From NCBI GenBank assembly GCA_000402295.1, contig AQRW01000119.1:1-14452 (forward strand): DNA of 14,452 nucleotides. The letters are read 5' to 3'. Under the pieces are notes generated by a model that was given only the letters and a program-made list of their open reading frames with translations, had not been told where the DNA came from and made no database searches. Source of the DNA: Candidatus Aerophobus profundus SCGC AAA252-L23. Lineage in GTDB: Bacteria; Aerophobota; Aerophobia; Aerophobales; Aerophobaceae. Below, in pieces: positions 12,247 to 14,452 of the stretch. Position numbers and translations under genes: made by a program. Position 1 is the first letter of the stretch. The number at the start of each line of letters is the position of its first letter.

Positions 12247-13272
12247 TCACTTGTTTTCAACCAGGACCTTGAGAGATTCTCCGGCCTCGGCTACTAATTG
12301 GAAAGCCCGATTAATCTCCTTCAGGTCAAATTGATGAGTAATTAAATCGCCAGCTCTAATCTTTCCCTCTTTGAGAAGCTCAAAGGCTAGATGGGTGTCC
12401 GTCTCGGTTGAAGAATAACTGGGAATGATGGATATTTCAGAGAAGAAAATATGGCTTATATCCAAAGATAAAGGATTCTCTGGCGAAGCCGGTCCATAGA
12501 TATAAAGGGTACCACCCTTTTCCACCAACTGCAGGCCCAGGGCGGCGGCTTTTACATTTCCCGCCGTTACTATGACCAGATCAGCTCTCCGACCCTCATT
12601 TAATTCTCTTACTATTTCCAGGGGGTTATCCTTGGCTGGATTTATGGTGTAATCAGCCCCTAATTGGCGGGCTTTTTTCAGCTTCCAATCTAAAAGATCC
12701 AGAACAAGTACCTTACCGGCTCCCCACAACTTGGCTAATTGAAGATGAACCAATCCGTTAAAACCTGCCCCTACTATGATAATTAGATCCCCCGGATGCA
12801 TGTTTACCCTTTTTAGTCCCCGAATACAACAAGAAATAGGCTCAATAAGGGTTCCCTCTTTGAATCCCATTTCTGCTGGGAGCTTGATAACTCCCTTTTC
12901 TGTATTTAAAGGTCCGGCCCGATAGTATTCAGCGAAACCCCCCGGGTCCAGATGGGTATTCTTGTAAGTCGGGCACATAGTGAAACTGCCTCGAAGGCAA
13001 TAATAACAAGTGTGGCAGGGAACATGGTGATGGACATAAACTCGGTCTCCTACCTTCACCTTCTTTACTTCCTTTCCGGCTCTCTCAACTATTCCGGTGG
13101 CCTCGTGTCCCAGAAACATGGGAGCTCTTGGTTTTCGGTACCATTCCAGAGCGTCACTGGAACAGATTCCGCAAAATTTCATTTTTACCAGGAGTTCTCT
13201 GGGTCCGATTTCCGGAACAGGGACTTCTTCAATTCTCACATCGGAATTATTATAATACTTAGCTGCTTTCAT
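12247..13272 (-). CDS. Zinc-dependent medium-chain dehydrogenase (sorbitol/threonine/butanediol dehydrogenase type)
   Basis: This NAD(P)-dependent alcohol dehydrogenase of the MDR family has 341 residues from the ATG at 13272. Catalytic zinc ligands are Cys37 (FCGICSSD), His56/Glu57 (LGHEATG) and Glu144 (LIEPISCC). A structural zinc site is formed by Cys86, Cys89, Cys92 and Cys100. The Rossmann loop is GAGFNG at about 168-173, followed by the acidic LDLLDWK. The start is placed at 13272 because AAGGTGAG lies just before it and MKAAKYY is the family's N-terminus; an ATG at 13305 adds 11 residues without a ribosome binding site. It follows the sugar kinase by 60 bases. The substrate could be a polyol (kinase context) or 2,3-butanediol (acoAB context). 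Confidence 0.9.
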   Translation of the reverse strand: MKAAKYYNNSDVRIEEVPVPEIGPRELLVKMKFCGICSSDALEWYRKPRAPMFLGHEATGIVERAGKEVKKVKVGDRVYVHHHVPCHTCYYCLRGSFTMCPTYKNTHLDPGGFAEYYRAGPLNTEKGVIKLPAEMGFKEGTLIEPISCCIRGLKRVNMHPGDLIIIVGAGFNGLVHLQLAKLWGAGKVLVLDLLDWKLKKARQLGADYTINPAKDNPLEIVRELNEGRRADLVIVTAGNVKAAALGLQLVEKGGTLYIYGPASPENPLSLDISHIFFSEISIIPSYSSTETDTHLAFELLKEGKIRAGDLITHQFDLKEINRAFQLVAEAGESLKVLVENK

Positions 13273-13273
13273 T

Positions 13274-13281
13274 CTCACCTT
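13274..13281 (-). promoter_or_regulatory. Ribosome binding site that decides the dehydrogenase start
   Basis: AAGGTGAG on the - strand, with its AAGG core five bases before the ATG at 13272, favours that start over the upstream in-frame ATG at 13305. Confidence 0.6.
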
Positions 13282-13332
13282 CTTCACCAATTTCTTGTTA
13301 GCCATAACGTCAATGAAATATAAATCAATGAG

Positions 13333-14452
13333 TTATGATATGATTTTTTCTCTTAGGTCCCAATCTTCCCAGAGATGCTCACGTATCTGCCGATAAAGCT
13401 CATAAATTTGTAAATACTTCCGGTGATGAAGAAGATTGGGCGGATATTCTTTTTCTACCCGGACATTTTTTTCTACTGCTTCTATCAGATCGGGATAAAT
13501 TCCTACGGCTACTCCCGCGACTAAGGCAGCTCCCAGAGCTCCCAGTTCTGTTCCTCGGAAGGTTTTTATTGTTTTTCCGGTAGCATCGGCAAAAATCTCA
13601 CACCAGAGCTTGCTTTTTGCCCCTCCTCCGGTTAGTCTGATTTCCTGGATCTCCACCGGTATATGATTGAAGCAATCCAGCATAGAAAGGGCTACCCCTT
13701 CATAAACCGCTCGCAGTAAATGCCCGCGATTATGCTCCAGGCTAATGCCGAAGAATTGAGCCCGGGCCGAGGGTTTAACGAAAGGAGCTCTCTCACCTCC
13801 CGGATTAAGATAAGGATGATAAATTACTCCTTCTGAGCCCACCGGAATTTTTGATATTTTACCCTCCAGAAAAGCATAAAAGTCTTCCCCCCTTTTTTTA
13901 GCTTCCCTTTTATCCTCTAGACAACATTCTCGGACAAACCAATCTAAATTTGGTGTTCCGGCCAGGCTAGGCATAGCTCGGACAAACTTTCCAGATAAAG
14001 GGTAGGCCAAACTCATTCCCACTGATTTCGACTCTAGAATAAGTTGGTCAGCAAGAACAGCGTTAAAACAAGTAGTTCCCGCGATGGCATAGGCCTGTCC
14101 GTGATGGACGACTCCCAGGGCTATGGGCATAGCTACTACGTCAATCATTCCGGCAATCACGGGAGTTCCTCTTCTTAATCCGGTTTCTTCCGCTGCTTGG
14201 CTGGTGATCTCTCCACTTAGCTCGGCTGAGGGTAAAATTCGGGGAAAGATTTGGCGGTAAGGAGTGATTTCAAAAATCTCAAAGAGCTTATCGGAGTAGC
14301 ATCTTTTCTCCAAGTCAATGGGACCCCGAGAGGCGTCTGATTCATCTGTACTTATTTGGCCGGTGAGTTTTAGTTTAATCCAGTCTTTGGCAAAGAGAAA
14401 ATGACAGCTTCTTTTCAGATTATCCGGCTCATTTTTCTCCAGCCATTTGATG
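13333..14452 (-). CDS. FGGY-family carbohydrate kinase, 5' end outside the window
   Basis: The frame stays open from the window edge to the TAA at 13333, giving about 372 C-terminal residues of a protein that usually has near 500. FGGY kinases phosphorylate sugars or polyols such as xylulose, glycerol, erythritol or ribulose. The edge segment reads IKWLEKNEPDN...KDWIKLKLTGQISTDESDAS, typical of the N-terminal domain. GTPVIAGMIDVVAMPIALGVV carries the likely catalytic base Asp (codon 14140-14142). IAGTTCFNAV is the phosphate-binding loop, LTGGGAKSKLW the second domain signature and GTELGALGAALVAG the nucleotide region near the end. The exact sugar cannot be read from this part. It lies 60 bases upstream of the dehydrogenase, suggesting an oxidise-then-phosphorylate route. 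Confidence 0.9.
   Translation of the reverse strand, partial: IKWLEKNEPDNLKRSCHFLFAKDWIKLKLTGQISTDESDASRGPIDLEKRCYSDKLFEIFEITPYRQIFPRILPSAELSGEITSQAAEETGLRRGTPVIAGMIDVVAMPIALGVVHHGQAYAIAGTTCFNAVLADQLILESKSVGMSLAYPLSGKFVRAMPSLAGTPNLDWFVRECCLEDKREAKKRGEDFYAFLEGKISKIPVGSEGVIYHPYLNPGGERAPFVKPSARAQFFGISLEHNRGHLLRAVYEGVALSMLDCFNHIPVEIQEIRLTGGGAKSKLWCEIFADATGKTIKTFRGTELGALGAALVAGVAVGIYPDLIEAVEKNVRVEKEYPPNLLHHRKYLQIYELYRQIREHLWEDWDLREKIIS

Overview
The window is a piece of a bacterial chromosome of moderate GC content. The four-part purine set (short PurL with separate PurQ and PurS), the ATGA-type gene overlaps and the heavy load of dispersed palindromes suggest a bacterium with a Firmicutes-, Thermotoga- or candidate-phylum-like gene set. 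No rRNA or tRNA is present, so the lineage cannot be named from this window.

Layout: genes from 1 to 8128 lie on the + strand and genes from 8537 to 14452 on the - strand, so two blocks converge on a gene-poor, repeat-rich gap at 8129-8536. The + block opens with the 3' end of hisF, then guaA and a tight purS-purQ-purL run (nucleotide synthesis). After a predicted sigma-70 promoter come dhaK and an rpiB/lacAB-type sugar-phosphate isomerase, then a Phd/VapC toxin-antitoxin pair. The - block, read in its own direction, holds the 3' part of an FGGY sugar kinase, a zinc-dependent sugar/polyol or butanediol dehydrogenase, the E1 alpha and E1 beta subunits of an acetoin/pyruvate-type dehydrogenase, a small zinc-ribbon protein, and a second toxin-antitoxin pair (RHH antitoxin, PIN toxin).

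Working together: hisF, guaA and purSQL share glutamine amidotransferase chemistry and purine/histidine precursors (the HisF/HisH reaction releases AICAR, a purine intermediate). The flanking kinase, dehydrogenase, DhaK and isomerase look like parts of polyol or short-chain ketose catabolism. The pathway is incomplete here: there is no dhaL next to dhaK, and no E2 or E3 next to the E1 pair.

The most striking non-coding content is a family of short palindromes in nearly every sizeable intergenic gap. They share a GTAG...CTAC frame and a CTTYAG or TTTYAA centre, while the stem sequence changes with compensating changes on both arms. Nested and tandem copies occur. A separate 20-26 bp tag (GTCAGGTCTCAACATTTGAC) appears three times in direct orientation around the toxin-antitoxin genes, and a 75-bp tandem duplication separates the two E1 genes. 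The first PIN toxin has lysine where the family normally has a catalytic glutamate. I see no convincing wholly new gene system; the palindrome family and the altered toxin most deserve a second look.
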